Shown: positions 35,770-43,969 of the stretch, in pieces
How positions within the stretch are numbered: the stretch's first letter is position 1
Layout: the number at the start of each line of letters is the position of its first letter
DNA from: Chloroflexota bacterium
GTDB taxonomy: Bacteria; Chloroflexota; Anaerolineae; Anaerolineales; Villigracilaceae
Assembly (NCBI GenBank): GCA_021787595.1
Contig: JAJYLQ010000004.1
Span: 1 to 64,000 of the forward strand
Length of the DNA stretch: 64,000 bases
Direction: 5' to 3'
Made by a program: the position numbers and the translations under genes
The notes under the pieces: generated by a model
Databases searched by the model: none
What the model was told of the DNA's origin: nothing
What the model saw: the letters and a program-made list of their open reading frames with translations, nothing else

Positions 35770-36891
35770 TCATTCAGAAGCACCGGCCAATTGACCACAC
35801 CCGGCCTGGATATCAATTCCGCGCCGCATTCGGATCGTGCATGGAATTCCGGCCTGCTCCAGCGATTCTTTGAATCTGACCGCACGTTCGTGCGTCGTTG
35901 CCTGGCCCTCGTACCCTTTGGTGGGGTTGAGCGGAATCGCGTTCACGTGACACAACAGCCCTTTGAGCCGCGCCGCCAATTTCTTGGCTTCTTCGGGCGT
36001 GTCATTGACGCCGTTGATCAGCGCCCATTCGAACGTGACGCGCCGCCCGGTCTGATTCACGTAATAGCGGCAGGCATCCAGCACTTCTTCGATTGGATAT
36101 TTTTTGTTGACCGGCATCATGCTCGAACGCAGACCGTCTTCCGCGGCGTGGAGCGAGATGGCGAGATTGACCTGCCGCTTTTCGTCTGCAAACCGTTTGA
36201 TTTGCGGCACAAGCCCGACGGTTGAAATCGTGATTCGCCGCGCACCGAAGTTGTATCCATCCGCATCGTTCAACCTGTCAATCGCGGCCATTGTGTTGTC
36301 ATAGTTATGGAATGGCTCGCCCATGCCCATGACAACGATATTCGTAACAGGTACTTCTTCTTTGCTCAACATGCGTGCGTAATACATCACCTGCGCCACG
36401 ATCTCGCCGCTGGAAAGGTTGCGTTTGAATCCCATCTGTCCCGTCGCACAAAAGACACACCCCATCGCACAGCCGGCCTGGGTCGAGATGCAGAGCGTGC
36501 GGCGCTTCTTCCCCTCACCCCTCACCCCTACACCCCTCTCCCGCTGGGAGAGGGGACGGGAGTGAGGGAGAGGGGTAGGGGGTGAGGGCTCTCCATATCG
36601 CATCAACACGGCTTCGATGACGTGTCCATCGTGCAATTTGAACAACGTCTTGCGCGTCTGCTTATCGGACGAATCAAGATAGCGGACTGGCCCGACCCCA
36701 ACAAAATCGAATTCGTTCGCCAATTTCTCGCGCAAAGGTTTTGGAATGTTGGGAAATTGCGAGGGCGAATTGTAGAAATGTTGATACAAACCCTGCCAAA
36801 TTTGCCTGGCGCGGTATGCAGGCTCGCCCCAGGATGTCATCAGTTGCGTGAGGGATTCCAAATCAAGGTCGTAGATCAATTGCTTTGTCAT
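35770..36891 (-). CDS. rlmN: Dual-specificity RNA methyltransferase RlmN, carrying a repeat-derived insertion
   Basis: A 373-residue radical-SAM enzyme that methylates C2 of A2503 in 23S rRNA and A37 in some tRNAs. The cluster motif reads CAMGCVFC after CISTQAG. SAM-binding MGMGEPFHNYDN and the C-terminal RRGIDIQAGCGQLAG with the catalytic Cys are intact. Between LMRYG and RRTLCIS, where the family normally has only a few residues, there are about 29 extra residues rich in Pro, Arg and Gly (PSPPTPLPHSRPLSQRERG and on). These are encoded by a CCCCTCTCCC-type palindromic repeat. The frame is kept and both flanks are normal, so the protein is probably active with a surface loop. Confidence 0.95.
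   Translation of the reverse strand: MTKQLIYDLDLESLTQLMTSWGEPAYRARQIWQGLYQHFYNSPSQFPNIPKPLREKLANEFDFVGVGPVRYLDSSDKQTRKTLFKLHDGHVIEAVLMRYGEPSPPTPLPHSRPLSQRERGVGVRGEGKKRRTLCISTQAGCAMGCVFCATGQMGFKRNLSSGEIVAQVMYYARMLSKEEVPVTNIVVMGMGEPFHNYDNTMAAIDRLNDADGYNFGARRITISTVGLVPQIKRFADEKRQVNLAISLHAAEDGLRSSMMPVNKKYPIEEVLDACRYYVNQTGRRVTFEWALINGVNDTPEEAKKLAARLKGLLCHVNAIPLNPTKGYEGQATTHERAVRFKESLEQAGIPCTIRMRRGIDIQAGCGQLAGASE
36507..36593. repeat. CCCCTCTCCC-family repeat inside rlmN
   Basis: CCCCTACACCCCTCTCCC and GGGAGAGGGGACGGGAGTGA form a long hairpin with further GGGGTAGGGGGTGAGGG pairing to the left arm. Its length is a multiple of three in effect, since the rlmN frame is unbroken. Confidence 0.85.
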
Positions 36892-36912
36892 AGTGCGAGA
36901 GAAATTCTATCA

Positions 36913-37020
36913 TAGCGACAATGGGAGATTGCTTCGCCGCAGCCCTTCGACTTCGCCGGGTCTCGGTATGCAAAGAACGCTACTCGACCAACGGCTCCGC
37001 TCAGGGCGGCTCGCAATGAC
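36913..37020. repeat. GTCATTGCGAG-bounded element, decayed left end
   Basis: The right end CTCGCAATGAC is intact. The left end reads AGCGACAATGGGAGATTGCTTC, so the terminal motif is worn. It lies between rlmN and the HU-like gene. Confidence 0.5.
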
Positions 37021-37079
37021 ATATGAACATATAAGTACTCCTGCAGAATCCATTTGTGCATCCTGGCGCAACCGTCGTG

Positions 37080-37085
37080 TATAAT
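37080..37085 (+). promoter_or_regulatory. -10 candidate for the HU-like gene
   Basis: TATAAT, 73 bases before the start codon. A -35 partner is not clear. Confidence 0.35.
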
Positions 37086-37158
37086 TGCAGCAAGCGGTGG
37101 GAAATGGCCCGGTAACAAACTTTCCCAGCGCCAACATCCCAGAATAGGAGAATGTGAA

Positions 37159-37551
37159 ATGAGTGTTAAGTTCAATGTAGTAGAGCGCGGAAATCCGGCG
37201 AATAAAGAGGCGCCCAAAAAATTTTATGCATCGGTCGTCTCGACCGGCAAAGTGAACCAGAACGAGGTGGCGCAGGAGGTCGCCGATATGTCCACGCTCA
37301 GCCCGGGAGACACGGCGGCGGCGATCGAGAATTTCCTGCTCGTCATTACGCGCGAACTGGCGCGGGGCAATATCGTTCAATTGGGTGATTTCGGATCGTT
37401 CTGGCTGAGGATCGAGTCGGACGGTCAGGAAACGGCGGATAATGTGCGGAGGGAAACGATCACGAACGTCCTGCCGCGCTTCACGCCGGGCAAACGCTTC
37501 CAGCAGGCGTTGGACGCCATCGAGTTCGAGAAGGCACAGACGAACGGATGA
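37159..37551 (+). CDS. HU/IHF-like DNA-binding protein
   Basis: A 130-residue histone-like protein. FYASVVSTGKVNQNEVAQEVA is the first helical part. LARGNIVQLGDFGSFWLRI is the conserved HU strand and turn, and the DNA-binding arm follows (NVRRETITNVLPRFTPGKRF). It is longer than HU (about 90 residues) at the N-terminus, like the HU-related proteins known from Bacteroidetes and Chloroflexota. The start ATG 37159 has AGGAGAA upstream. It would bend or compact DNA as a dimer. Confidence 0.88.
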   Translation: MSVKFNVVERGNPANKEAPKKFYASVVSTGKVNQNEVAQEVADMSTLSPGDTAAAIENFLLVITRELARGNIVQLGDFGSFWLRIESDGQETADNVRRETITNVLPRFTPGKRFQQALDAIEFEKAQTNG

Positions 37552-37780
37552 TCTCAACTGGAGTGCGAAGACTTTGCACTCCACCTATGACGTCACGGCT
37601 TCGGATGCATCTGTATGGGCCGGCAAAAACGTCCGAAGCCGTTTTTGCCGCACCTAGACTGCGTGTAGCCACTCAGCATACGCAAACCTGCCGGAAAAAC
37701 AACCCAAAGGGAATAGCCAACAAGCCTCAGCAGGCAAAACGATCTTTCCCGGCTGGCAGGCAGTGTCTGCTGCAGAAACA

Positions 37781-37858
37781 TAACAGTATGTGTTCGCAAA
37801 CATGACAGTGCCTGTTGGCAAAGATAACAGTACTTGTTTGGAAAGATGTACTGTTATA
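37781..37858. repeat. Three 22-bp tandem repeats plus an inverted half-unit
   Basis: Units start TAACAGTATGTGTTCG (37781), TGACAGTGCCTGTTGG (37803) and TAACAGTACTTGTTTG (37825), each 22 bases and ending in AAAC/GA. TGTACTGTTA at 37847-37856 is the reverse complement of TAACAGTACA. The previous CAGTGTCTGCTGCAGAAACA may be a worn fourth unit. The spacing of two helical turns suggests protein-binding sites rather than a CRISPR. Confidence 0.75.
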
Positions 37859-37956
37859 CTGAAAGCGGGCACAAATTGCGCTTTTGCCCGGCGAATACGG
37901 ACGAGAAGAAATCCAAAATCGGGAAGTTGTTTTTACACAAGTCCTATGTAAAACAA

Positions 37957-38003
37957 GTGCGCCAGACTTCCGAAGTCTCCGAGACTTCGGAAGTCTGGCG
38001 CAC
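37957..38003. terminator. Perfect 23-bp inverted repeat between convergent genes
   Basis: GTGCGCCAGACTTCCGAAGTC with its exact complement on the other side of a single C at 37980. Internally CTTCCGAAGTC repeats the same theme. It may act as a bidirectional terminator, though it lacks T tracts, and it abuts the stop of the Cys-rich protein gene. Confidence 0.55.
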
Positions 38004-38008
38004 ACCCT

Positions 38009-39346
38009 CTACGCAAGAGCCGTACATGTTTGTTCGGCGATGAATATCCCGTCGGCTTCGGTGACCGAGCTTGAAAAATTGATGGTCGAGGCGATTAGCG
38101 CCACCGATTGGATCGGGTTGAACTGGGACATATTGATGTCCACTTCACCCGAAGTTACCAAAACCACTTTATATGAGTTAAACTGCGGCGGAACCGAAGT
38201 CAGAGTCAGGGGGCTTGCTCCGTTGTAATAATAAATTCCGTTGGTGTTGATGCTCCCCAAATCGGAAATCGTCGTAAATGATTTTCTGGCTTTCAGATAG
38301 TTCAGGAAATTGGATGGAGTCATCGAGAATGGCGCGGGCGTATAGGCGGCCGACCAGTTTCCCGGGTTTGGTTTGGCCGAGGCGTTGTAGGTCGTCAGAT
38401 TGACGGACGGTGCGGCGACTATTCCCCCTTGTGTGATTATAAAGTTGGCGGTGCCGTCGTCGTCGGCGTCATACGCGGTCGGGACGGCCGGAATATCGTC
38501 CTTGAGGCTGTTGCCGGAGACGAAAGATGAATTTTTCAGTTTGATATAAGGCCCCGGAGTCGGCGTCGAGGTCGGACAGGTGGCCTGACATGAAGCCTGA
38601 CTTGTGTAACAAGAGCCGCTTATACCAAGATATGTCTGAAGATTCTGGGAACAGGTCGTTGTCGTCCCCGGACATTGATAGTATGGTGAAGCATTGTTGT
38701 AACCATTAGCAGCGTTTGTCTGAATACAAGTGTTTTGTGTAGCGCTTCCGGCTCTTGTGTCACAAAAATACATTTGCTGGCAAAAGCTCGTCGGGTATGG
38801 TGTGGGCGTCGCATTGGCTCCGCTGCCACTGCAAAATTGAGGACAGTTCGAAGCACAGGTACTGTCGCATTCGCGTTGTTGTTGGGTATTTCCAGCCGGA
38901 GCGGTACAATCCCTATATCGGTAACAACCGGAGCATGATCCCCAAGAGCCCCAAGAAGTACATGCACCACCAGATGTGCATATATAACCGCATTTGTTTG
39001 TATTAGTATTGCAGGTGTCCGTACAGCTTCCAGTACACGGATTAAAGCTGCAAAGACTACATATTTGTTGTCCACAAGTTTGAGATGGGAGAGTTGGGGA
39101 AGGAATTGGTGTATTAGTTGGTTTCGGTGGCGGGTTGGTTGGCTGAGTATAACCGGTACATTGGCAGATATCACCATTTTTCTTACATCCAGTACATCCA
39201 TCAGCAGTACTTAAAGTGCAGTTTATCAAATTATCATATTGGTCGTAAACACCGGTACATCCGGCCTGGACGGGAAAAGTGGAGAAAGATAAATAAACAA
39301 ATATTACAAATAAACAAATGGATAAATAGGAGAAGAAGCGCTTCAT
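38009..39346 (-). CDS. Secreted Cys-rich protein of unknown function
   Basis: A 445-residue exported protein. MKRFFSYLSICLFVIFVYLSF with FSTFPVQA is a clear signal peptide. Residues 30-270 hold about 40 Cys in CxxC-like spacing (CTGCKKNGDICQC, CSLCSFNPCTGSC, CSGCYRYRDC) split by Pro/Thr linkers. Residues 280-440 are a beta-rich domain with AYDADDDGTANFIITQGG and VALIASTINFSSSVTEADGIF. Base composition is visibly AT-richer than the neighbours. The ending AEQTCTALA lies at the foot of the long hairpin, and the domain seems cut short. It recalls secreted proteins of Microgenomates-type bacteria, which is from memory and unsure. The role may be surface attachment. Confidence 0.7.
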   Translation of the reverse strand: MKRFFSYLSICLFVIFVYLSFSTFPVQAGCTGVYDQYDNLINCTLSTADGCTGCKKNGDICQCTGYTQPTNPPPKPTNTPIPSPTLPSQTCGQQICSLCSFNPCTGSCTDTCNTNTNKCGYICTSGGACTSWGSWGSCSGCYRYRDCTAPAGNTQQQRECDSTCASNCPQFCSGSGANATPTPYPTSFCQQMYFCDTRAGSATQNTCIQTNAANGYNNASPYYQCPGTTTTCSQNLQTYLGISGSCYTSQASCQATCPTSTPTPGPYIKLKNSSFVSGNSLKDDIPAVPTAYDADDDGTANFIITQGGIVAAPSVNLTTYNASAKPNPGNWSAAYTPAPFSMTPSNFLNYLKARKSFTTISDLGSINTNGIYYYNGASPLTLTSVPPQFNSYKVVLVTSGEVDINMSQFNPIQSVALIASTINFSSSVTEADGIFIAEQTCTALA

Positions 39347-39406
39347 AGAAAAATAGTAGCAAAGAAGATTCTAAGAAGCAACTAAATCAATTATTTCTGA
39401 ATTAAA

Positions 39407-40612
39407 TTATTGTGGACTGCAGGGGATAATCAATGTTTGAATCACTTCATCTACCGGGCCAGGAACATAATTGCCGCCGGACCCCAACACAAGAACACTT
39501 GTCTCCGTTACAGAATCCTTGTCCGTTAGATCGCTAAAATGAGTTGTTACACCGGAAAGAACATTAGGAAGTAAGTTGGCAATCGTTGTAGGATCATTTT
39601 TGGGATTAATAATACTGAGTAAGTTATTCATATCGCTTCCGTCATTTCCTGGCATTGAAGTCGACCTAAATGTAAACTTATTTAAAAATGACGAATCTGC
39701 CTGTAATATACCCCACATAGGACCATTAATTGACTTAATCTTGGCGAGATACGAGATAAGCATCGCTCTCAATCCTTTATCTAATCCAGCGTTTTTTCCT
39801 TTGGTAGGATTGGTATATTCTGTAGGATAAGCACACATCATAATTTTTCTTTCGTTAATATCATTAATATCGGTGGGATTAATCCAGTAAAGAGAACCAT
39901 CTGGCATTTTTATACGAAGCCAATAATCAGTTTGTTTAGACTCTGTTCCAGAAGCTGTATTAGTACTCAAATAAACAACTCTCCCATCGGCGGTTTTTTC
40001 TGATCTTACGAGTAACCCTTTCGATCTTTGGGTGAATGGATCTGCGTGTTGCAAAAGGATAGATTGGAGCATTGGGATGCGGAGTTCGTACGGAAAGTCT
40101 GTTGGGGTTTCTATATCGGTACTCAGATTATCGAATTCCTTGGTCCAGCTTCCCGATTCACTGTTCCAGATGAGGGTTACCGTCTTGCCACTGGCATCCT
40201 TGGCTGTCACGGTAGCTGGAGCATAAGCATTATTAAGGTCTTGGTGATCGTTGAAAGTAGAAGTGTCTATCGTGTATTTTTCCGTAGTTTGGGTAAATCC
40301 ATCGTTGGTTTTGTTCTCGGTGACAACGGTCGCTTGGACACTGTATGTACCATCGGCTTCTTTCGTAACTGATTTGTTAACTCCGGCAAAAGCTTTGACC
40401 ATGTCTGATTTTGTTATTCCCAAGCTGTCAAGAGTGATGGGTTCTGAAGTCGGCATCTTTGTCGGCTCGGCCTTCGTCGGCGTCGGCGCAACTTGAAGAG
40501 TACTGTTTGTCGCTGGCAATTGTGGGCTTGGAGCCTTGGCGGTGGGCGTCGGAGATGTCGTCGCACAGGCAGTCAAAGTCAGGATGAGTGTAAACAAAAT
40601 GATCCGATGCAT
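39407..40612 (-). CDS. Lipoprotein of unknown function
   Basis: A 401-residue lipoprotein. The signal ends in LTLTAC, so Cys16 is the lipidation site, followed by a Pro/Thr/Ala-rich spacer to about residue 57. The body starts ITLDSLGITKSDMVKAFAGV and has no domain I can name. It includes DYWLRIKMPDGSLYWINPTD and ends with a Gly/Pro-rich tail. GGAGGG upstream supports ATG 40612. It is AT-rich like the Cys-rich protein gene downstream, with which it may share a transcript. Confidence 0.75.
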   Translation of the reverse strand: MHRIILFTLILTLTACATTSPTPTAKAPSPQLPATNSTLQVAPTPTKAEPTKMPTSEPITLDSLGITKSDMVKAFAGVNKSVTKEADGTYSVQATVVTENKTNDGFTQTTEKYTIDTSTFNDHQDLNNAYAPATVTAKDASGKTVTLIWNSESGSWTKEFDNLSTDIETPTDFPYELRIPMLQSILLQHADPFTQRSKGLLVRSEKTADGRVVYLSTNTASGTESKQTDYWLRIKMPDGSLYWINPTDINDINERKIMMCAYPTEYTNPTKGKNAGLDKGLRAMLISYLAKIKSINGPMWGILQADSSFLNKFTFRSTSMPGNDGSDMNNLLSIINPKNDPTTIANLLPNVLSGVTTHFSDLTDKDSVTETSVLVLGSGGNYVPGPVDEVIQTLIIPCSPQ

Positions 40613-40736
40613 AGATGCCCTCCAAAGAGATTCAAAAAAGTTTTGCCCCTTGGGATGCTTCGCAAGAAACTTCGGAAGTTTTACTTTGCCAATTCTGTCA
40701 AATCTTCCATCATCGTTGAGCTTCTGGAAGAAGACT

Positions 40737-40953
40737 CTAGCGAGCTGGCAGTTCGGCTGGAATACGCTGGAACAAAAATTCCTTCATGTCTGCCGATTGG
40801 CCCGCGTGTTCGATTGTCATGCTGACCACGCGGCCCTGTTCGTCCAGATCAAGGTAAATAAATATTCTCGTTCAACTCTTTTGTCTCAACAGGGGTTTTG
40901 GCGGAGAATTCCACCAGCGCCGTATCTGTATCTTCAAAATATCGGATATGCAT
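40737..40953 (-). pseudogene. DUF2283 protein gene with a frameshift
   Basis: Starting at ATG 40953 the minus strand reads MHIRYFEDTDTALVEFSA then KTPVETKELNENIYL, after which the frame hits a stop. Shifting by one base gives DLDEQGRVVSMTIEHAGQSA up to TAG at 40737. Together the two pieces make a 71-residue DUF2283 protein of normal length (RYFEDTDTA and GRVVSMTIEHA are the family signs). One extra base near 40854 breaks it. It could be a true mutation or a sequencing error, but the decayed gene just upstream favours mutation. Confidence 0.75.
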
Positions 40954-40955
40954 GT

Positions 40956-41063
40956 CTACTCCTTAAAGTTCCGGTCAAAGAAGGCATTGTGGATTCATTC
41001 GCCCCTGATCACCGCGCGGCCGGGTCGCTGGCGGGTATAACGAAAGTACTGGGTTGTTTTCAT
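40956..41063 (-). pseudogene. Remnant of a DUF4258-like gene, internally deleted
   Basis: From ATG 41063 the minus strand reads MKTTQYFRYTRQRPGRAVIR, GE, stop, then IHNAFFDRNFKE, stop. The two ends match the start and finish of a roughly 85-residue family often found just upstream of DUF2283 genes (N-terminal YFRYTR...RP, C-terminal VHNAFFDR). The middle third to half is gone. The DUF2283 remnant follows at once, so this was once a normal gene pair. Confidence 0.6.
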
Positions 41064-41142
41064 CGGCGCATTTCAAGTATACCAAGAAACTTATCCCCGA
41101 ATTGTTTGTGGAGAGGAATAGGCTATTTCACCAACTCGGTCA

Positions 41143-41175
41143 CCCTCCCCAAATTCCCTTGGAATTTGGGGAGGG
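41143..41175. repeat. CCCTCCCC-family hairpin
   Basis: CCCTCCCCAAATTCC and GGAATTTGGGGAGGG pair perfectly over 15 bases with a CTT loop. It lies just downstream of the HAD gene and may serve as its terminator. Confidence 0.7.
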
Positions 41176-41200
41176 AAGGGTAGGGCGGGAGGGCATAGTG

Positions 41201-42043
41201 TTATCTTGTCAACTCGGTCAGATCTCTTGCAATCAAATCCGGTTTTGGCTTCCATGCTTCTGCCTGCTCTTGCGATGTAACACCTGATAACACCAAAGCA
41301 GTGCGCGCCTTCATCGCCTGACCGCCAGCGATGTCGGTTTCGAGCCGGTCGCCGACGACAAGCACCTCATCTTTCGTCAAGCCCATTCGCTCTGCGGCGA
41401 GTTGCAGCATGAAGGGCCAAGGCTTGCCGACAATGACCGGCTTGACACTGGTCGCGGCTTCGAGGGCCGCGAGAATTGCTCCCGTGCCGGGAACAAGTCC
41501 AAGCGGCGTTGGAAATGTCTTATCGGGGTTGGTCCCATAGAACGGAACACCGGCCCGGATGTGCAGCGTGGCGCGGCGCAATTTTTGATAAGTCAGTGCA
41601 CGGTCAATGCTGCCAACCACCGCCAGCGGACGCGTTTCATCGTCAGGATCGGTGATGGGTGTAAAACCTTTATCCCGCAGCGCGGAAACGATTCCGTTTT
41701 CACCGATAACAAAAACAGCACCCACCCCCCCATCCCCCTTCCCTGTTAGGGGAGGGGGAGCGAGGGGGTCAGGTCCAAATTTTTGTGCCAATACATGCGC
41801 CATTGCCAGCGACGATGTGACGATTTGCCGCGGCTCCAGTTCCACGCCGAAGCCGCGCAGTTTGGCGAGATATTCGTCAACGGTTTTGGTGGCGTTATTC
41901 GTGGCGAGCGCCACTTGAAGTCCGCGCTCCTGGATGCGATTGAAGATGGAGCGCAGGCCGCCAATCGGCGTGTCGTCCTTCCAAAGCACGCCGTCCATGT
42001 CGAGGATGAGTCCGCGAACGGGAGGGGAAAGTTGATCGAGCAT
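41201..42043 (-). CDS. HAD-IIA family phosphatase with a repeat-derived insertion
   Basis: A 280-residue NagD/phosphoglycolate-phosphatase-like hydrolase. Motif I is ILDMDGVLW, motif II is ALATNNAT and motif III/IV reads GKPWPFMLQLA with VVGDRLETDIAGGQAMK. The cap belongs to type C2. Between KFGPD and VFVIGENG there are about 17 residues (PLAPPPLTGKGDGGVGA) that the family lacks; they are encoded by a CCCTTCCCTGTTAGGGG palindrome. The frame is unbroken, so the loop is likely tolerated. The substrate is probably a small phosphate ester such as a nucleotide, or 4-nitrophenyl phosphate in vitro. Confidence 0.9.
   Translation of the reverse strand: MLDQLSPPVRGLILDMDGVLWKDDTPIGGLRSIFNRIQERGLQVALATNNATKTVDEYLAKLRGFGVELEPRQIVTSSLAMAHVLAQKFGPDPLAPPPLTGKGDGGVGAVFVIGENGIVSALRDKGFTPITDPDDETRPLAVVGSIDRALTYQKLRRATLHIRAGVPFYGTNPDKTFPTPLGLVPGTGAILAALEAATSVKPVIVGKPWPFMLQLAAERMGLTKDEVLVVGDRLETDIAGGQAMKARTALVLSGVTSQEQAEAWKPKPDLIARDLTELTR
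41720..41770. repeat. CCCTCTCCC-family repeat inside the HAD gene
   Basis: CCACCCCCCCATCCCCCTTC and GGGGAGGGGGAGCGAGGGGG flank the CCTGTTAGG centre. It codes for an extra Pro/Gly-rich loop in the phosphatase. Confidence 0.8.
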
Positions 42044-42149
42044 TGCCTGGCCTTGATTGCGTTTTGTGATTTGTGGTTTGTGGTTTGCGATTTGCGTTTT
42101 ATGATCTGCGCTTCGACTGCGGTCTCGACCTCCGCTCAGCGCGCTGCGG

Positions 42150-43016
42150 TTATTTCAATTTCTTCATCAGATATTCCAGCACCGGACCATCAATCCAGCC
42201 TTTATCGGGATCGGCGCGTTCTTCGAAATTTTCATTGCCAATGAACGCGCGGAATGCTTCGCGTGTCGCATCATCGTACTCACCATGGATCGGGGTGTAA
42301 TAGCCGAGTCCCTTCATGATGTTTTGGATGTCTTTGACGACTTTGCCCTCGAGCATTACGCGCTCTGACTTTGGGCTTTTTCCAAAATACAAGCGGTGCA
42401 GTTCGATCAATTCTTCCAGGCGCGCAATGGGATTGAGATGATCGTCCACGCGGTAATCCATCCAGCGGTCATTGTGCCCGCCATAACCCGCTTTTGGCTT
42501 CACGACCAAAATCGCAGCGGATTGGCGCCCGCGCCGGTCACCGCCCGCACGGCTGCCCGCGTCCAACGCGGCGAACAGGCGATCCGGCAATTCGCCATGT
42601 GATTCGAGAAAAGCGTGTTCCATTTTGCGGACGACTTCAGGCCCCGCTAAAATATTTCCCTGGATTGCATAACCGGGGCCGGTCAAACCGCCAGCCCATT
42701 CACGGCACAATTTTCCAGTGAACGACGCCGACCCGCCTTTCGCGTCGACAAGCCCGGCCTGACGATGCTCGCGTTCGCGGTCATGCGATAAAAGTTTTGC
42801 GAGTGTTTCGTCTGCGGACAAACCGCTGGACAGCATTTCGAGTCCGCGCGAGCCGTAGGTTGTGTTGGCGTTTGCCTGCGTCGCGACCGCACCGACTCTT
42901 GCGCGCGCCCACGGCACGACTGCGCCGACTGCCGGAAATTTCGACGCGACGGCAATTCCCCAGGCTTGTGAATTCAAATCGCAAGCCGCAATGGAAAATG
43001 TGGATACGTTAATCAT
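42150..43016 (-). CDS. DUF1028 protein with C-terminal peptidoglycan-binding-like domain
   Basis: A 288-residue protein of the Ntn-hydrolase-like DUF1028 family. It begins NVSTFSIAACDLNSQAWGIAVASKFPAVG, then QANANTTYGSRGLEML and the GYAIQGNILAGPEVV stretch, and has GDRRGRQSAAILVV in the last part of the domain. The C-terminal 65 residues (IQNIMKGLGYYTPIHGEYDDATREAFRAF) resemble a peptidoglycan-binding repeat domain. Enzyme activity is unproven for the family. The start is ATG 43016. A longer frame to 43037 lacks support. Confidence 0.85.
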   Translation of the reverse strand: MINVSTFSIAACDLNSQAWGIAVASKFPAVGAVVPWARARVGAVATQANANTTYGSRGLEMLSSGLSADETLAKLLSHDREREHRQAGLVDAKGGSASFTGKLCREWAGGLTGPGYAIQGNILAGPEVVRKMEHAFLESHGELPDRLFAALDAGSRAGGDRRGRQSAAILVVKPKAGYGGHNDRWMDYRVDDHLNPIARLEELIELHRLYFGKSPKSERVMLEGKVVKDIQNIMKGLGYYTPIHGEYDDATREAFRAFIGNENFEERADPDKGWIDGPVLEYLMKKLK

Positions 43017-43082
43017 GGATTGGATTATAGCGCGCAAGGGCGGGTCACTGACCCGCCCTGAACCTTTCGTTTTGATTGAAAC

Positions 43083-43724
43083 TTATTTCGATTTTTGTTT
43101 TTCCGGGACTTCCAGAACCTGGTCAACCAGGCCATATTCGACCGCGGCCTTTGCATCCATATAGAAATCCCTATCGGTATCGCGTTCGATCACTTCCAAG
43201 GTTTGGCCGGTATGTTTGGCCATGATTTGATTCAGAAGTTCTTTCAAACGCAGAATTTGTTTGGCCTGGATCTCGATATCGGTTGCCTGGCCCTGCGCTC
43301 CGCCCAGCGGCTGGTGCATGTGGATGGTCGCGTTGGGCAGGGCGTAGCGCCGGCCCTTCGTACCGGCGGTCAGTAACACGGTCCCGAACGAAGCGGTCAC
43401 GCCGACGGCCACTGTGCTGATCGGGTTCGAGATCATCTGCATCGTATCGTAGACCGCAAGACCGGAATAGATCACTCCGCCCGGCGAATTGACGTACATC
43501 TGGATTTCCTTTTCCGGATCTTCGTGATTAAGGAACAACAATTGCGCCACGATCAAATTTGCCACCTGATCGTCAATCGGCGTGCCGAGGAAAATGATCC
43601 GCTCCTTGAGCAGCAGCGAATAAATGTCGTAGGCGCGCTCGCCGCGCCCCGTTGTTTCCACGACCATCGGGACGACATTTCGACTTTGCCCAATGCTGGC
43701 ATTCTTGTAATTTGGGATATTCAT
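43083..43724 (-). CDS. clpP: ATP-dependent Clp protease proteolytic subunit
   Basis: A 213-residue barrel-forming serine peptidase that works with ClpX or ClpA. Ser112 lies in [11 protein letters not shown] (usually GxAASMG), His137 in HMHQPLGG, and the Asp is in [10 protein letters not shown]. The handle and the oxyanion strand [17 protein letters not shown] are present. ATG 43724 gives a normal length, and the open frame back to 43949 reads repeat sequence. It sits right after trigger factor, a common tig-clpP order. Confidence 0.95.
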   Translation of the reverse strand: MNIPNYKNASIGQSRNVVPMVVETTGRGERAYDIYSLLLKERIIFLGTPIDDQVANLIVAQLLFLNHEDPEKEIQMYVNSPGGVIYSGLAVYDTMQMISNPISTVAVGVTASFGTVLLTAGTKGRRYALPNATIHMHQPLGGAQGQATDIEIQAKQILRLKELLNQIMAKHTGQTLEVIERDTDRDFYMDAKAAVEYGLVDQVLEVPEKQKSK

Positions 43725-43843
43725 GGCCTCTCTCTTTTCTTGCTGACAATTTCCTTCATTGATTTTGTATCGTTTGATTTCTTTAGATGCGCCGGACTCG
43801 ATGTTCTTACTGCGCTCTTTGAGATTGCATGTAAAACATGCAT

Positions 43844-43935
43844 GTCGCTGCGAGGTCGCGAAGCACGCCGAAGGCGATGTCTTTCCCGAAGCAGTCTCCT
43901 GTTTGAGCGAGGAGATTACTTCGTGGCGTCCTGGC
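43844..43935. repeat. GTCGCTGCGAG-type element between tig and clpP
   Basis: The left end GTCGCTGCGAG and the inner GAAGCAGTCTCCTG and GAGGAGATTACTTC arms match the other elements. The right terminus is worn. Confidence 0.5.
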
Positions 43936-43969
43936 GCCAACATATCCATTTTGAATTTGCATACAGATC

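Larger units (their letters stand above)
37552..38008. other. Intergenic region with tandem 22-mers and a long hairpin
   Basis: About 460 bases between the convergent HU-like and Cys-rich protein genes. It holds three 22-base tandem repeats (37781-37846) with an inverted half copy, a short stretch like 13627-13662, and a perfect 23-base-pair inverted repeat (37957-38003). No convincing gene is present in either strand. Confidence 0.65.

Noticed and set aside
37781-37858. Possible CRISPR array
   Set aside because: The 22-base units are directly adjacent with no spacers, and no cas gene is present.
40536-41183. Plus-strand open frame of 215 codons
   Set aside because: It overlaps the two pseudogene remnants on the other strand, which show real family similarity, and its own product has none.
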